Assembly: GCA_003556955.1 (NCBI GenBank)
Contig: PWQB01000506.1
Location: 1 to 7,405 of the forward strand
Origin: Nostocaceae cyanobacterium CSSed10_463m
GTDB taxonomy: Bacteria; Cyanobacteriota; Cyanobacteriia; Cyanobacteriales; Nostocaceae
Direction: 5' to 3'
DNA length: 7,405 nt
Shown: positions 5,949 through 7,405 of the stretch, piece after piece
Layout: each line of letters begins with the position of its first letter
Position numbering within the stretch: the stretch's first letter is position 1
Translations under genes and position numbers: made by a program
The notes under the pieces: generated by a model
The model's input: only the letters and a program-made list of their open reading frames with translations
What the model was told of the DNA's origin: nothing
Databases searched by the model: none

Positions 5949-6826
5949 GTACTCACCCGACGGGGGTAACGTTGCATTAATTCCCTGACTTGTTCAGCAT
6001 GATATGAGCTTCTTGTCAATGGAGAAGAAACAACTTGTAAAAATCCGATTTCTTCACCAAATACTTGCCAAGCTGCAAACTGTTCGGGGGTAATAAAGTC
6101 ATTAACTTGCAAGTGTTTTTGACTGGGTTGCAGGTACTGCCCAATAGTCAAAATATCACAGTCTACAGAGCGTAAATCTTGCATGACTTGGCGAATTTCG
6201 GCATCAGTTTCACCTAGTCCGACCATGATCCCTGATTTAGTGTATACCCAAGGTGCTATTTGGCGCGATCGCTTGAGTAATTCCAAAGTGCGCTGATAGT
6301 TACCTTGGGGACGCACCCGACGATACAAGCGCTCAATTGTTTCTGTATTGTGATTAAGTACCTCTGGCGCAGCTTGTAAAATTATCTCTAAAGCATTCCA
6401 ATTACCACACAAATCAGGAATTAGCACTTCAATTGTGGTTTGAGGTGAGACACTCCGCACGGCTGTAATACACCGCACAAACTGAGAAGCCCCACCATCA
6501 GGTAAATCATCTCGGTTTACAGAAGTAATCACCACATGATTGAGTTGCATTCGGCGCACAGCTTCAGCCAGTCGTGCGGGTTCTGTGGGGTCTAGAGGTT
6601 GGGGTTTTTTCTCAAAGTCAATATCACAGTAAGGACAAGCACGGGTACAAGCCGGCCCCATAATCAAAAATGTCGCAGTACCGGCTTGAAAGCACTCACC
6701 AATATTAGGACAGGATGCTTCCTCGCAAACTGTATTGAGTGCTAAATCCCGTAAAATTTCTTTGACGTTACCAACGCGCTCCCACTGAGGCGCTTTTACT
6801 CGCAACCAGTCTGGTTTAACAGTCAC
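5936..6826 (-). CDS. lipA: Lipoyl synthase (radical SAM)
   Basis: The enzyme of 296 residues inserts two sulfurs into protein-bound octanoyl groups to make lipoate for 2-oxoacid dehydrogenases and the glycine cleavage system. The auxiliary iron-sulfur cluster motif is '[12 protein letters not shown]' (C34, C39, C45) and the radical-SAM cluster motif is 'CTRACPYCD' (C60, C64, C67). The C-terminal 'RSSYHAEQ' (272-279) supplies the serine ligand of the auxiliary cluster, and '[16 protein letters not shown]' is typical of LipA. All required residues are present and length is normal. The start is GTG at 6826 ([10 protein letters not shown]); no better in-frame start is visible. The last residues 'TETR' and the TAA stop come from the dispersed repeat at 5921-5948, so this C-terminus is probably not ancestral. 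It is divergent from the tRNA-Pro gene, and gpsA follows. Cyanobacteria often carry a second lipA elsewhere. Confidence 0.95.
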   Translation of the reverse strand: MTVKPDWLRVKAPQWERVGNVKEILRDLALNTVCEEASCPNIGECFQAGTATFLIMGPACTRACPYCDIDFEKKPQPLDPTEPARLAEAVRRMQLNHVVITSVNRDDLPDGGASQFVRCITAVRSVSPQTTIEVLIPDLCGNWNALEIILQAAPEVLNHNTETIERLYRRVRPQGNYQRTLELLKRSRQIAPWVYTKSGIMVGLGETDAEIRQVMQDLRSVDCDILTIGQYLQPSQKHLQVNDFITPEQFAAWQVFGEEIGFLQVVSSPLTRSSYHAEQVRELMQRYPRRVSTETR

Positions 6827-6842
6827 AATCGGCTCTGATGAA

Positions 6843-6870
6843 GTTATACAAATCTCATCCTAGCAAGCAA
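6843..6870 (-). promoter_or_regulatory. Tentative lipA promoter
   Basis: On the minus strand TTGCTT (6865-6870) and TATAAC (6843-6848) are 16 bp apart and the -10 lies about 16 bp before the GTG start, which would leave a very short leader. Weak evidence. Confidence 0.25.
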
Positions 6871-6916
6871 AGCTCTAAATAATCAGCACATTCTGATAAT
6901 TTATGATTGCTTATGA

Positions 6917-6922
6917 TATAAT
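6917..6922 (+). promoter_or_regulatory. -10 box for tRNA-Pro
   Basis: A perfect TATAAT ends 19 bp before the first tRNA base, implying a leader of about a dozen nucleotides. No good -35 was found (TGATAA at 6894-6899 has 17-bp spacing but is a poor match). Confidence 0.5.
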
Positions 6923-6941
6923 AATTGGGAGTTTACTGTGG

Positions 6942-7015
6942 CGGGATGTAGCGCAGCTTGGTAGCGCACTTCGTTCGGGACGAAGGGGCCGCTGGTTCGA
7001 ATCCAGTCATCCCGA
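6942..7015 (+). tRNA. tRNA-Pro (anticodon CGG)
   Basis: A full cloverleaf can be folded. The acceptor stem CGGGATG (6942-6948) pairs with CATCCCG (7008-7014), and A7015 is the discriminator. The D-arm is GCGC/GCGC (6951-6954, 6964-6967) with GG in the loop. The anticodon stem CTTCG/CGAAG (6969-6973, 6981-6985) carries loop TTCGGGA, giving anticodon CGG at 6976-6978 with G37, as expected for proline. The T-arm GCTGG/CCAGT encloses TTCGAAT. CCA is not encoded. It reads CCG codons. Six T residues follow at once (7016-7021), and then the structured element described next. Confidence 0.96.
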
Positions 7016-7032
7016 TTTTTTACGATTTGTGA

Positions 7033-7250
7033 TGCGTAAAGCCCCCTGAATTTTATTCGGGGGATATAAGCGAATAACCGAATTTATTCGGTGGTGATAC
7101 AATAAAATTGTTCGCTGGCGCGAAGTAAAATTCCGGGGTAAACACCTCATGGGCAGGGCGTTGTCCATTGGGCGAGGCGATATAAGACGGGCTACGCCTG
7201 CAATTGCTGTCTGAACCCAGAATCCCCCGTCATTTATGCGGGGGAGTATG
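7033..7250 (+). ncRNA. Probable stand-alone HEARO / omega-RNA (IscB guide-RNA scaffold), iscB gene missing
   Basis: A roughly 220-nt non-coding stretch folds densely on the plus strand. Hairpin 1 is CCCCC-(T)-GAAT / ATTC-GGGGG (7042-7063). A stem AGCGAA/TTCGCT (7069-7074, 7111-7116) encloses two hairpins: CCGAAT/ATTCGG (7078-7091) and CAAT/ATTG (7100-7110). CAGG-(G)-CGT / ACG-CCTG (7154-7161, 7194-7200) forms a further stem. The 3' hairpin is CCCCCG...CGGGGG (7224-7244). GACGGG (7186-7191) can pair with CCCGTC (7226-7231), a pseudoknot or switch. The 3' hairpin ends in GGGGGAG, which could act as a Shine-Dalgarno directly before ATG-TCA-AAT (7248-7256, Met-Ser-Asn), the way I recall cyanobacterial iscB genes starting ('MSNYVFV'). 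After these codons there is no IscB sequence. The base before the scaffold fits the GTGA (7029-7032) integration context reported for HEARO. Alternative: a non-autonomous tnpB-type IS200/IS605 element. Confidence 0.55.
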
Positions 7251-7313
7251 TCAAATCCGCTTGAGTTCAAAAAACAGACGACAGATGTAGTTAAAGGAAA
7301 AAATCCTCAATTT

Positions 7314-7376
7314 GTAGGGTGGGGTAGGACGATACGTAACCCACCATCTTAAATTTATCGTGGATTACGCGATCGC
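7314..7376. repeat. Dispersed Nostoc-type repeat with imperfect hairpin and HIP1 site
   Basis: GGTGGGGTA (7318-7326) and TAACCCACC (7337-7345) form a 9-bp hairpin with one mismatch. A related GTGGATTACGC follows and runs into the HIP1 octamer GCGATCGC (7369-7376). 'TAGGGTGGG...TAACCCACC' is a sequence I recall as frequent between genes in Nostoc genomes. Nothing else is visible to the end of the window. Confidence 0.55.
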
Positions 7377-7405
7377 TTTCCTCGTCTACAATTCTTAGGT
7401 AATTA

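Noticed and set aside
2536..7250. CRISPR array
   Set aside because: No regularly spaced direct repeats were seen; the only tandem repeats are a 7-mer run and a two-copy dispersed repeat.
7007..7270. 87-residue minus-strand frame overlapping the tRNA end and the structured element
   Set aside because: Runs through several palindromes and the tRNA tail, with no domain signature; its openness is by chance.

Overview
The window is almost entirely chromosomal DNA of a filamentous, heterocyst-type cyanobacterium (Nostoc/Anabaena-like). This rests on six copies of the HIP1 octamer GCGATCGC (starts at 297, 907, 3629, 5347, 6265, 7369), 7-bp tandem repeats, 'GACGCGATTTATCGCGTC'-type repeats, and protein sequences close to what I recall for Nostocales. 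The order cell-wall-binding protein > < furA, sigC matches my memory of alr1690 / all1691 (furA) / all1692 (sigC) in Anabaena sp. PCC 7120. That memory is knowledge, not something computed here.

Left edge (1 to about 243): a GC-rich piece coding on the minus strand for a sodium:neurotransmitter-symporter fragment. It has no HIP1 site and unlike base composition, and it joins abruptly to the C-terminal part of cobN (plus strand, to 738). This looks like an assembly or library chimera, or contamination, rather than native DNA. From cobN on, the sequence is coherent: cobN, then 18 bp later a four-repeat peptidoglycan-binding exported protein (757-1977), which converges on furA (minus, 1991-2446) with only 13 bp between them. 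That is the arrangement from which a furA antisense transcript is known in Anabaena.

Between furA and sigC (2447-3114) lies a decayed IS200/IS605-like element (about 2536-2976, minus) and a large nested inverted repeat just after sigC. sigC (3115-4365, minus) is a group 2 sigma factor. Its upstream region (4366-4931) holds a 35-bp concentric dyad, a 3x7-bp tandem repeat and small palindromes. Next come gpsA (4932-5867) and lipA (5936-6826), both on the minus strand and separated by a palindromic repeat whose second copy supplies the lipA stop codon. They serve glycerolipid precursor synthesis and lipoate synthesis.

Right edge: tRNA-Pro(CGG) on the plus strand (6942-7015) is followed immediately by a roughly 220-nt, highly structured element (about 7033-7250). 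I interpret it as a stand-alone HEARO/omega-RNA (the guide RNA of IscB, the IS200/IS605-associated Cas9 ancestor) that has lost its iscB gene but kept its ribosome-binding site and an ATG-TCA-AAT start. A Nostoc-type dispersed repeat fills the last 100 bases. The most interesting points are this orphan guide-RNA locus behind a tRNA, the antisense geometry at furA, and the unexplained dyad upstream of sigC.
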